From contig JAGONC010000001.1 in NCBI GenBank assembly GCA_017993235.1, positions 66,880 through 130,879 on the forward strand: a DNA stretch of 64,000 bases. The letters are read 5' to 3'. The first letter of the stretch is position 1; each line of letters begins with the position of its first letter. A program made the position numbers and the translations under genes. Source of the stretch: Lentimicrobiaceae bacterium (GTDB lineage: Bacteria > Bacteroidota > Bacteroidia > Bacteroidales > JAGONC01). The notes under the pieces were generated by a model. That model was not told where the DNA came from. It searched no databases and saw nothing but the letters and a program-made list of their open reading frames with translations. Shown in pieces: positions 42,509 to 50,582 of this stretch.

Positions 42509-44260
42509 ATGAAGATACTAAAGATTTGCATTCTTCTGGGATTATCTGTAACCGCCACGCTGAGTCTGTTTGCCCAGCAAAAAACCTACTGCAATCCCAT
42601 TAATATCGACTATGGTTACACACCGATCCCTAATTTCACCGAATGGGGAAAGCATCGTGCCACGGCCGATCCGGTGATCGTGAACTACAAAGGGGATTAT
42701 TACCTGTTTTCGACGAACCAGTGGGGATACTGGTGGAGCGAGGATATGATCGAATGGAATTTCGTCCCGCGCAAATTCCTCCGTCCGTGGAATGAAGGCT
42801 ATGATGAACTCTGTGCACCGGCTGTGGGCATTATCGGCGATACCATGCTGGTACTCGGCTCCACATACACCAGCGAGTTTACGATCTGGATGAGTACAAA
42901 TCCGAAGGAAAATGAATGGAAATCCCTGGTGGAAAAGTTTACCATCGGGGGTTGGGATCCTGCTTTCTTCACTGATGATGACGGGCGTTTCTATATGTAT
43001 AACGGCAGCAGTAACCAATACCCTATCTATGGAGTAGAGCTCGACCGTAAAACCTTACAACCCCTGTCAGCCCGCAGGGAGATGTATATCCTTGAACCCT
43101 GGCGTTATGGCTGGCAGCGTTTTGGTGAACAGATGGACAATACATTCCTCGATCCGTTCATCGAAGGAGCCTGGATGACAAAACACAACGGGAAGTATTA
43201 CCTCCAGTATGGCGCTCCCGGAACCGAATTCAGCGGTTATGCCGATGGGGTGGTGGTGGGCGGTGATCCCCTTTTCAGAAGTGCTACTGAGCCCCAGCCG
43301 ATGCCCTTCAGCTTCAAACCCGGCGGTTTTGCACGGGGTGCTGGCCACGGAGCCACTTTCCAGGATAACTGGGGAAATTACTGGCACGTGTCAACGATCG
43401 CCATTTCCGTCAAAAACAATTTTGAGCGCCGGATCGGTATCTGGCCCGCCGGATTCGATCCCGATGATGTAATGTACTGTAATACGGCTTTCGGCGATTA
43501 CCCGACCTATTTACCGACCGGAGAAGCCGATCACCTGCAAAGCCGCTTCACCGGATGGATGCTGCTGAATTACGGGAAGCCTGTCACGGTATCCTCAACC
43601 TATGGAGCATACCAGGCTAATTTTGCCGTTGATGAGGACATCAGGACCTACTGGTCGGCCTCCACCGGTAACGATGGTGAGTGGATCCAGTCAGATCTAG
43701 GTGCTCTTTCGGCCGTTTATGCTATCCAGGTCAATTATGCCGATCAGGATCCAGAATTTCTGGGTAAATCAACCGGCGTTTACCACAGATACGTCATTTT
43801 TGAATCGGAGGATGGAAAAAGATGGAATCTTTTAGTCGATAAAAGCAAGAATAAAACCGATGTACCTCATGAATACATTGAACTGAAAAAACCGGTCAAA
43901 ACGCGGTATATCAAAATGGTGAACATCCAGATGCCCACCGGTAAATTTGCCATCAGTGGACTTCGCGTTTTTGGCCACGGTCAGGGATCAAAACCGGAAG
44001 CAGTAAAGGAATTCATGGTTTTACGCACCACAAAGGATAAACGGAGCGCATGGCTCAAATGGAGCCCGGTGGATAATGCCTATGCTTACAATATTTACAT
44101 GGGAACCGAACCTGATAAACTGTATAATTGCATCATGGTCTACAGTGCTAATGAATATTGGCTCAAGACCATGGACAATGAAAAAACCTATTTTTTCACG
44201 ATCGAGGCCATCAATGAGAATGGAATAAGCGATCGTTTCCCTCTAATTCAATCAGAATAA
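42509..44260 (+). CDS. GH43-family secreted protein with discoidin and FN3-like domains
   Basis: A 583-residue protein starting MKILKICILLGLSVTATLSL (signal peptide ending LFAQ; an upstream ATG at 42485 is less likely). The five-blade beta-propeller of GH43 is visible with the acidic triad Asp54 (ATADPVIV), Asp150 (GGWDPAFF) and Glu219 (FIEGAWM). A discoidin/CBM32-like domain follows (about 350-485, VDEDIRTYWSAS and YIELKKPVKTRYIKMV), then an FN3-like domain (about 490-583). GH43 enzymes act mainly on arabinosides and xylosides, so its role in a beta-1,2-glucan locus is unclear. It is first of three genes with SGNH and GH3 (23 and 11 bp gaps). Confidence 0.85.
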   Translation: MKILKICILLGLSVTATLSLFAQQKTYCNPINIDYGYTPIPNFTEWGKHRATADPVIVNYKGDYYLFSTNQWGYWWSEDMIEWNFVPRKFLRPWNEGYDELCAPAVGIIGDTMLVLGSTYTSEFTIWMSTNPKENEWKSLVEKFTIGGWDPAFFTDDDGRFYMYNGSSNQYPIYGVELDRKTLQPLSARREMYILEPWRYGWQRFGEQMDNTFLDPFIEGAWMTKHNGKYYLQYGAPGTEFSGYADGVVVGGDPLFRSATEPQPMPFSFKPGGFARGAGHGATFQDNWGNYWHVSTIAISVKNNFERRIGIWPAGFDPDDVMYCNTAFGDYPTYLPTGEADHLQSRFTGWMLLNYGKPVTVSSTYGAYQANFAVDEDIRTYWSASTGNDGEWIQSDLGALSAVYAIQVNYADQDPEFLGKSTGVYHRYVIFESEDGKRWNLLVDKSKNKTDVPHEYIELKKPVKTRYIKMVNIQMPTGKFAISGLRVFGHGQGSKPEAVKEFMVLRTTKDKRSAWLKWSPVDNAYAYNIYMGTEPDKLYNCIMVYSANEYWLKTMDNEKTYFFTIEAINENGISDRFPLIQSE

Positions 44261-44283
44261 AACATAGGATATTGTAAATCAAT

Positions 44284-44952
44284 ATGATAAAGCAAAGCAT
44301 AATTCTGGCCATCATTCTGTTGTGCGAGTGTTCTATGGGTCATTCACAGGAAACCGAGTACCCATTTGCGTCTGATATCCGTCATTTTAAAGAGGCGGAT
44401 CAGCAAAATCCACCGCCGCTGCATGCTATCCTGTTTGCCGGGAGTTCTTCATTTACACTCTGGAAGGATGTCCAGGACTATTTCCCGGAATATACCATCA
44501 TCAACCGTGGATTTGGAGGATCGACCCTGCCTGACCTCATCCGGTATGCGAATGATATTATTTTTCCCTATGCTCCAAGACAGATCGTAATTTATTGCGG
44601 AGAAAATGACATCGCAGCGAGTGATACTGTTTTCCCGGAAACGGTCACCGTCAGCTTCATCAGCCTTTTCACCCTGATCCGGTATAGACTCCCGGATGTC
44701 AGGATCACCTATATTTCGATGAAGCCAAGCCCCAGCCGTTGGCACCTGGCGGATAAGTTTACCGAAGCCAATCAAATGATCAGAGAGTATCTTGGTTCAC
44801 AAACAAATACTGGTTTTGTGAATATCTGGGACAAAATGCTGACCGAAGATCATCTGCCGGACTCCAGCCTGTTCCTTGAGGATATGCTGCACATGAATCC
44901 GAAAGGTTACCGGATATGGCAGGCAGCTATACAACCTGAATTAATCCATTAA
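44284..44952 (+). CDS. Secreted SGNH/GDSL hydrolase, possible esterase
   Basis: A 222-residue SGNH hydrolase with a signal peptide (IILAIILLCECSMGHS; a Cys at 16 makes lipoprotein processing possible but the context is poor). Catalytic blocks: Ser in FAGSSSFTLW (51-60), Gly in NRGFGGS (74-80), Asn in CGENDIA (105-111), and Asp-x2-His in DMLHMNPKGY near the end. Such enzymes remove acyl groups from sugars. In this operon it may strip substituents (for example succinyl groups known on bacterial cyclic beta-glucans) before hydrolysis; this is a hypothesis. Confidence 0.86.
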   Translation: MIKQSIILAIILLCECSMGHSQETEYPFASDIRHFKEADQQNPPPLHAILFAGSSSFTLWKDVQDYFPEYTIINRGFGGSTLPDLIRYANDIIFPYAPRQIVIYCGENDIAASDTVFPETVTVSFISLFTLIRYRLPDVRITYISMKPSPSRWHLADKFTEANQMIREYLGSQTNTGFVNIWDKMLTEDHLPDSSLFLEDMLHMNPKGYRIWQAAIQPELIH

Positions 44953-44963
44953 TCCATTTTGCA

Positions 44964-47261
44964 ATGAAATTCAAACTTTTATTACTGGGATCTCTTGTCC
45001 CGCTGCTGATTCTGACCACCTGTACACAAAAAATGGAAGCTCCTGCCAAAGGCGATATGACCGCTTTCATCGATGGCCTGATGAAAAAGATGACCCTGGA
45101 GGAAAAGATCGGCCAGCTGAACCTGCCCGGTTCGGGGGACATCATCACCGGACAGTCATCCAGCTCTGACATTGGCAAAAAGATCAAAGAAGGAAAGGTA
45201 GGCGGATTGCTGAACATCAAATCAGTGGATAAGATCCGTGATGTGCAGAAAGTGGCCGTTGAGGAGAGCCGTCTGGGCATTCCCCTGATCTTCGGTATGG
45301 ATGTTATCCACGGATATCAGACCACGTTTCCTATTCCACTGGGGCTTGCCAGCAGTTTCGATATGGCGCTGATCGAACAAAGTGCCCGCATCGCAGCGGT
45401 GGAAGCAAGCGCTGATGGAATATGCTGGGCTTTTTCCCCAATGGTTGATATTGCCCGTGATCCCCGCTGGGGAAGGATTGCCGAAGGGGCAGGGGAGGAC
45501 GCTTACCTGGGTTCCCGGGTGGCCGAAGCCTATGTGCATGGATATCAGGGTGATGATCTGTCGAAGAACAATACGATCCTGGCCTGTGTCAAACATTATG
45601 CGCTTTATGGTGCGGCTGAGGCCGGGCGCGATTACAATACGACCGATATGAGCCGTATCCGGATGTTCAATGAATACCTGCCTCCTTATCAGGCAGCTGT
45701 GAAGGCAGGTGTGGGCAGTGTGATGACATCCTTCAATGAAGTCGACGGCATACCTGCCACCGGTAACAAATGGCTGATGACGGATGTTCTGCGTGACCAG
45801 TGGGGATTTAACGGTTTTGTGGTGACCGATTATACCGCCATCAATGAAATGATTGCACATGGAATGGGCGATCTGCAAACCGTCTCAGCTTTAGCCCTAA
45901 AAGCAGGGGTTGATATGGATATGATAGGAGAAGGATTCCTGACCACGTTGAAGAAGTCGCTGGATGAAGGTAAGGTGACCCAGGCAGAGATCGACCAGGC
46001 CTGCCGTCGGATCCTCGAGGCCAAGTATAAACTCGGGCTTTTTGAAGATCCTTACCGTTATTGTGACCTGGATCGCCCTGCTACCGACATTGCCACCGAG
46101 GAGCATAATCGGATCGCCCGGGAAGCAGCCGCTCAAACGTTTGTTTTGCTTAAGAACGAAGATCAGCTGCTGCCACTGGAGAAAAAAGGGAAGATCGCTC
46201 TGGTGGGCCCTCTGGCTGACAGCAGGGATAATATGGCGGGTATGTGGAGTGTGGCTGTTGATCACGCTGAATCCGTCACGGTGCTGGAAGGTTTTAAAGA
46301 GGCGGTTGGTGACGGGGCGGAGATCTTTTACGCTAAAGGTAGTAACATTGTAGATGATAAGGACATGGATCTATGGGTCAGCACCTGGGGCAGACCTACA
46401 ATGGATACAGTAAGAACAGCCGGTGAGCTGAGGAAAGAAGCTGTTGCATTGGCTTCTAAATGTGATGTCATCATAGCCGCCATGGGAGAGGCTGCCGAGA
46501 TGAGTGGTGAAAGCTCGTGCCGTTCTGATATCTCCCTGCCGGGAAGCCAGAAGGAACTTCTGGAAGCACTGCTGAAAACAGGAAAGCCCATCGTACTGGT
46601 TCTCTTTACCGGAAGACCGCTCACGTTGACATGGGAACAGGAAAACATCCCTGCCATCCTCAATGTATGGTTTGGAGGCACTCAGGCAGGGAGTGCCATT
46701 GCAGATGTGATCTTTGGCAAGGTCAATCCTTCAGGCAAACTGCCGGTAACGTTCCCGCAAACTGTCGGACAGATACCGTTGTACTATAATCACAAGAATA
46801 CGGGGCGCCCATTGGCCGAAGGAGAATGGTACCAGAAATACCGCTCAAACTACCTGGATGTCACCAGCGAACCCCTCTATCCCTTCGGATTTGGTCTTAG
46901 CTACACCCGGTTCGGCTATGGTGATCTTGTGCTGGATCAGCAGCGGCTTTCCGGTGATCAGACCCTTACTGCAAGTATCGATATCACCAACACGGGTAAT
47001 TACGATGGTGCTGAAGTCGTTCAGCTTTATATCCGCGACCTGGTGGGGAGCATCACGCGGCCGGTAAAGGAGCTCAGAGGATTTCAGAAAGTATTTATCA
47101 AAGCCGGTGAAACAAAAACAGTGACATTTAAAATCACCCCTGATGATCTGAAATTCTATAACTATGACCTGGTCTATGACTGGGAGCCGGGCGAATTCGT
47201 CATCATGGTGGGAGGCAACTCAAGGGATGTCGGTTCTGAAACTGTTCTCTGGGAGAAATAA
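44964..47261 (+). CDS. bglX: GH3 beta-glucosidase lipoprotein
   Basis: A 765-residue GH3 enzyme with a lipoprotein signal (LLLLGSLVPLLILTTCTQK). The TIM-barrel domain has FGMDVIHGYQTTFPIP, KHYALYGAAEAGRDYN, and nucleophile Asp289 in GFVVTDYTAINEM. The alpha/beta sandwich (AAMGEAAEMSGESSCRSDI) and C-terminal FN3-like domain (GDVQLYIRDLVGSITRPVKE-like) follow, as in BglX. GH3 members from Bacteroides thetaiotaomicron (BT_3567) and Listeria (Lin1840) hydrolyse sophorose and other beta-1,2-glucosides, which fits this locus. It ends 8 bp before the convergent FISUMP gene. Confidence 0.9.
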   Translation: MKFKLLLLGSLVPLLILTTCTQKMEAPAKGDMTAFIDGLMKKMTLEEKIGQLNLPGSGDIITGQSSSSDIGKKIKEGKVGGLLNIKSVDKIRDVQKVAVEESRLGIPLIFGMDVIHGYQTTFPIPLGLASSFDMALIEQSARIAAVEASADGICWAFSPMVDIARDPRWGRIAEGAGEDAYLGSRVAEAYVHGYQGDDLSKNNTILACVKHYALYGAAEAGRDYNTTDMSRIRMFNEYLPPYQAAVKAGVGSVMTSFNEVDGIPATGNKWLMTDVLRDQWGFNGFVVTDYTAINEMIAHGMGDLQTVSALALKAGVDMDMIGEGFLTTLKKSLDEGKVTQAEIDQACRRILEAKYKLGLFEDPYRYCDLDRPATDIATEEHNRIAREAAAQTFVLLKNEDQLLPLEKKGKIALVGPLADSRDNMAGMWSVAVDHAESVTVLEGFKEAVGDGAEIFYAKGSNIVDDKDMDLWVSTWGRPTMDTVRTAGELRKEAVALASKCDVIIAAMGEAAEMSGESSCRSDISLPGSQKELLEALLKTGKPIVLVLFTGRPLTLTWEQENIPAILNVWFGGTQAGSAIADVIFGKVNPSGKLPVTFPQTVGQIPLYYNHKNTGRPLAEGEWYQKYRSNYLDVTSEPLYPFGFGLSYTRFGYGDLVLDQQRLSGDQTLTASIDITNTGNYDGAEVVQLYIRDLVGSITRPVKELRGFQKVFIKAGETKTVTFKITPDDLKFYNYDLVYDWEPGEFVIMVGGNSRDVGSETVLWEK

Positions 47262-47269
47262 GTCTCTTT

Positions 47270-50200
47270 TTAATAATCCCGGATACAACGGACGCTGATA
47301 CCCCTGTCTATCTCGTAGATTGTTTTTGTAATCAACGGATCATCATAATGGAGTTCGCGACAGTTCGTATAGTAATAGCTGCTTGGCTGTGACGACCACC
47401 ATGTTCCGTACTCATTGATAAAATGAAATCCGGGATAACCATAGAATGCACCACCCGCAAGCCCGGAAAAGCCGTACAAATCTAAACCATTGCCCTCTCC
47501 ATTCCAGCCACTGGTTGCCTTCAGGTTTAAACCTGCATCAAAACCATTGGGGCCTGATATTTCCCATATCATTTCTCCGATGCCGTACTGGCTGTCTGTC
47601 GCTCCTGAAAGAATCATCCAGTCAGAATGAGTCGGTATGTGCCAGTTATTGGGACAAATACCCCTGGCACCTTCCTGCAGGATGTATTGCATCGCCTCAT
47701 CCCACTGGTAGAGACCTCCATATGTATCGCAATTTGCAGGTACATTGCCATAACAATATCTCTCCACATATCCATTATCGGTCATGTCCAGGTTACTCAG
47801 GACCATGGTTCCATAGTTGAGATTTTCCTTGAACCAGCACTGGCTGAAGATCTGTACCGTATTGTAGGTTCTGGATCCGTAAAAAACAGTCGGGGTCCCC
47901 GGGCATGGAATGTTGGTGGCAAACTGAAAGACAACCGTATCAGGGATGTCGTATTGGATCATGATCCCAGACTCCTGATCGCCTGTATACCCTACGAGGA
48001 GCAGCTGATCACCCATTATGTAGGGTAATTCATATTCCAGCAGCAATGTAGTGTCGGGCCATGTCAGCACCGTTGATCCATCCTGGGAAAGGTTTGTTAT
48101 CTTCACCTGGTCAAGCTGAGCATACTCAGCGTTGTTAACCGCAGTGAAGGTCAACTGAAAAACTTCGTGGTAATCATCATTTCTGATACATCGCATATTG
48201 AATGCAGTTTCCCGGAAGCCAGGCTCTCTGCTTGATTTTGATTCGAGGTGCCCCAGGGTTCTCAGCCACGCATGATCGTTACTGATTTCCGAGGATGTCA
48301 TCCAATGACCGTAACTTCCTGCTCCTGAAAAAGTGCCATCATGATTGTGGCTCCCACCCGGATAACCGGCAAATCCGTACAGGTCAGCGCCATTGCCTTC
48401 ATCCTCCCAGCCCGACGTGGTTTTCAGGTTTATCCCGGCATCAAAGCCCCGGTAGAACTCACCGTCCCACTCCGGATCGCCTATTCCGAACAGGCTATCC
48501 GATGCCCCTTCCAGGAGTTTCCATTCATCATCGGAAGGCACATGCCAGTCGGGCGGACAAATTCCCTGAAGGCCCTGCTGACTTTCATACTTCATCATTT
48601 CATCCCAGGTGTAAAGGCCGCCAAACTGAGCACAATTGTAGGTGTCGTTATTGTAACAATATTTTTCAAGAAGATCATTATCGGTCATCTCCTGGGTCCC
48701 GGCGATCATGGTCCCTGCGTTCAGGTTCTCTTTCAGCCAGCACTGGCTGAATATCTGGACAGTATTGTACATCCTTCCTTCATAATACACAACCGGGGTC
48801 CCCGGACAGGGGATGTTTGTGGCAAACTGGAGCGTAACGGTCTCGCTGACCTCAGGTTTGCCCAATTTGCCGGATTCCAGCGTACCTGAATACCCGATGT
48901 AAAGCAGTTCATCACCAACAACATATGGCAGGTCGGTCTGAAGTGTCAGTACCGTATCAGGCCACAGCAACGTGATTTCCTTCCCCTGTGTCCTGTTCAT
49001 GATCCGAATGCTGTCAAGAGGGATATTGGCGGTATGGTTGACTGCTGTAAACGTTAGATCGAGCGTGTAGGGTGAATACACCACATTCCTGAGGCAGCGG
49101 ACCGAATGGCCAAACACCCTGGGTTGGTCGTTCCGACCTGAACCGGCATCATCATACCGTAGGTAATGGGTGTATGCGTTTTCAGGACTAAATGATGAGG
49201 AGGTCCAAAAACAGCCATCCGCGCCTTCCATGCCAAAATACCCGCTTTCGTAGCCATAGCGGTATGAACCCGGGAGTCCGCTGAAACCGGTTGAGTTCGT
49301 TGCTCCTTCATTGGGGTATTCCCAGTAGCCGGTACCGGTTTCCTTCAGGTTGCCGCCCGCATCGGTTCCCTGAAATCCGAAAAGATCCCATACGGGATCA
49401 CCCGGCGGAAAGTGGCTGTCGGCTATTCCTTCAAGCAACTTCCACTCCTCATCCGTGGGGATATGCCAACCCTCAGGGCAAATTCCCTGAGCGCCTTCTC
49501 CGTCAGCGTATTGCATGGCTTCATCCCATTCGTACAACCCTCCAAAGGCATTGCAGTAAGCAGCCTCATTCGCATAGCAGTACTTTTCAATGTAGCCGTT
49601 GTCAGTTTGCAATTGCCCTGGGCCCATGCTTGCGATCATCGTCCCTGCGTTCAGGTTCTCCTTCATCCAGCACTGGCTGAATATCTGTATTGTATGGTAG
49701 AGCTGGCCCTGGTATTCGACCGTGGGGGTTCCAGGGCAGGGTATGCGGGATGCAAACTGAAAAGTATAGGTCGTATGGGTGTCAGGAGTATCCAGGATAC
49801 CTGATTCGTAGACCGTTCCTCTCCTGGTTTGTGATGATGCTTTGGCGACTATCCCATTCCCCTGATCACTGCCTGTATAATCAAGTGAACATATTTTTCT
49901 GTTGGATTGTCCTGATGATACGATCTTGATGCTCCTGCTCATTCCATTCCATTTTGCCGTAAGGATGAGGAAGTTGTTATGTCCGGTCATGAACCTGAAG
50001 GAATGATTGCCCCGTGTAAGTTGCCAGTCTGAGGAAAGGATCACCCTACCCTGGAGATCGGAAACCAGTATATGCACCTGTCCTTTTCCCGGCAGGTACA
50101 TGCTTATTTCGGTCTGATCCCTTACGGGATTGGGGTAATTTTGGAACAACTGAAATGAACTGGTTTCCTGATTGTTTTCCGGGATCGCTACATAATGTTT

Positions 50201-50440
50201 TGTTCCGTAGCCAAGGTATAGGAGCAGATCTCCCGGGGTGATTTCAATGGTTATCATGGTGTCCGGCCAGCAGATCGTGGTCTGGATTCCCTGTGTGCGG
50301 TTTATGACTTTTATACTGTCAAGCTGCACATGGTTTAAATTATCAACAGCGGTGAAGGTCAGATCAATAGGCTGGTTTTGCCCTGCAGTCACCAGGGATA
50401 TAACCAGGCAAAATCCTGCAAGAACAGGCTGTGATTTCAT
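47270..50440 (-). CDS. FISUMP-repeat secreted protein with an internal T9SS-like sorting module
   Basis: A 1056-residue protein from ATG 50440 (MKSQPVLAGFCLVISLVTAG signal); an earlier ATG at 50518 would precede the signal peptide. Three units repeat: a ~60-residue beta unit (LTFTAVDNLNHVQLDSIKV, LTFTAVNHTANIPLDSIRI, LTFTAVNNAEYAQLDQVKI) followed by a ~200-residue FISUMP domain (TVQIFSQCWLKENLNAGTMI; EKYCYNNDTYNCAQFGGLYTWDEMM; GICPPDWHVPSDDEWKLLEG). A Por-secretion-type sorting module (FQLFQNYPNPVRDQTEISMY) lies near the N-terminus (about 97-175) instead of at the end. FISUMP proteins are extracellular and uncharacterised. It lies between GH3 and the T9SS GH144 gene. Confidence 0.85.
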   Translation of the reverse strand: MKSQPVLAGFCLVISLVTAGQNQPIDLTFTAVDNLNHVQLDSIKVINRTQGIQTTICWPDTMITIEITPGDLLLYLGYGTKHYVAIPENNQETSSFQLFQNYPNPVRDQTEISMYLPGKGQVHILVSDLQGRVILSSDWQLTRGNHSFRFMTGHNNFLILTAKWNGMSRSIKIVSSGQSNRKICSLDYTGSDQGNGIVAKASSQTRRGTVYESGILDTPDTHTTYTFQFASRIPCPGTPTVEYQGQLYHTIQIFSQCWMKENLNAGTMIASMGPGQLQTDNGYIEKYCYANEAAYCNAFGGLYEWDEAMQYADGEGAQGICPEGWHIPTDEEWKLLEGIADSHFPPGDPVWDLFGFQGTDAGGNLKETGTGYWEYPNEGATNSTGFSGLPGSYRYGYESGYFGMEGADGCFWTSSSFSPENAYTHYLRYDDAGSGRNDQPRVFGHSVRCLRNVVYSPYTLDLTFTAVNHTANIPLDSIRIMNRTQGKEITLLWPDTVLTLQTDLPYVVGDELLYIGYSGTLESGKLGKPEVSETVTLQFATNIPCPGTPVVYYEGRMYNTVQIFSQCWLKENLNAGTMIAGTQEMTDNDLLEKYCYNNDTYNCAQFGGLYTWDEMMKYESQQGLQGICPPDWHVPSDDEWKLLEGASDSLFGIGDPEWDGEFYRGFDAGINLKTTSGWEDEGNGADLYGFAGYPGGSHNHDGTFSGAGSYGHWMTSSEISNDHAWLRTLGHLESKSSREPGFRETAFNMRCIRNDDYHEVFQLTFTAVNNAEYAQLDQVKITNLSQDGSTVLTWPDTTLLLEYELPYIMGDQLLLVGYTGDQESGIMIQYDIPDTVVFQFATNIPCPGTPTVFYGSRTYNTVQIFSQCWFKENLNYGTMVLSNLDMTDNGYVERYCYGNVPANCDTYGGLYQWDEAMQYILQEGARGICPNNWHIPTHSDWMILSGATDSQYGIGEMIWEISGPNGFDAGLNLKATSGWNGEGNGLDLYGFSGLAGGAFYGYPGFHFINEYGTWWSSQPSSYYYTNCRELHYDDPLITKTIYEIDRGISVRCIRDY

Positions 50441-50516
50441 GATTTCAGAATTAACTGGAAATGTCGTTTTTGCTAAATTAATGAATTTCCGGATTATAAC
50501 TGGTATTTCATTGTAC

Positions 50517-50555
50517 AAAAAGAAGGCTGCTCCTGCACTTTGGAACAGCCTTCTT
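50517..50555 (-). terminator. Rho-independent terminator after the T9SS GH144 gene
   Basis: On the minus strand aagaaggctg (50555-50546) pairs perfectly with cagccttctt (50529-50520) around a 16-nt loop, followed by a T tract. It lies 28 bp after the stop codon at 50583. Confidence 0.8.
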
Positions 50556-50582
50556 AAATTCGGATTGATCAGGTTTTCCTTG

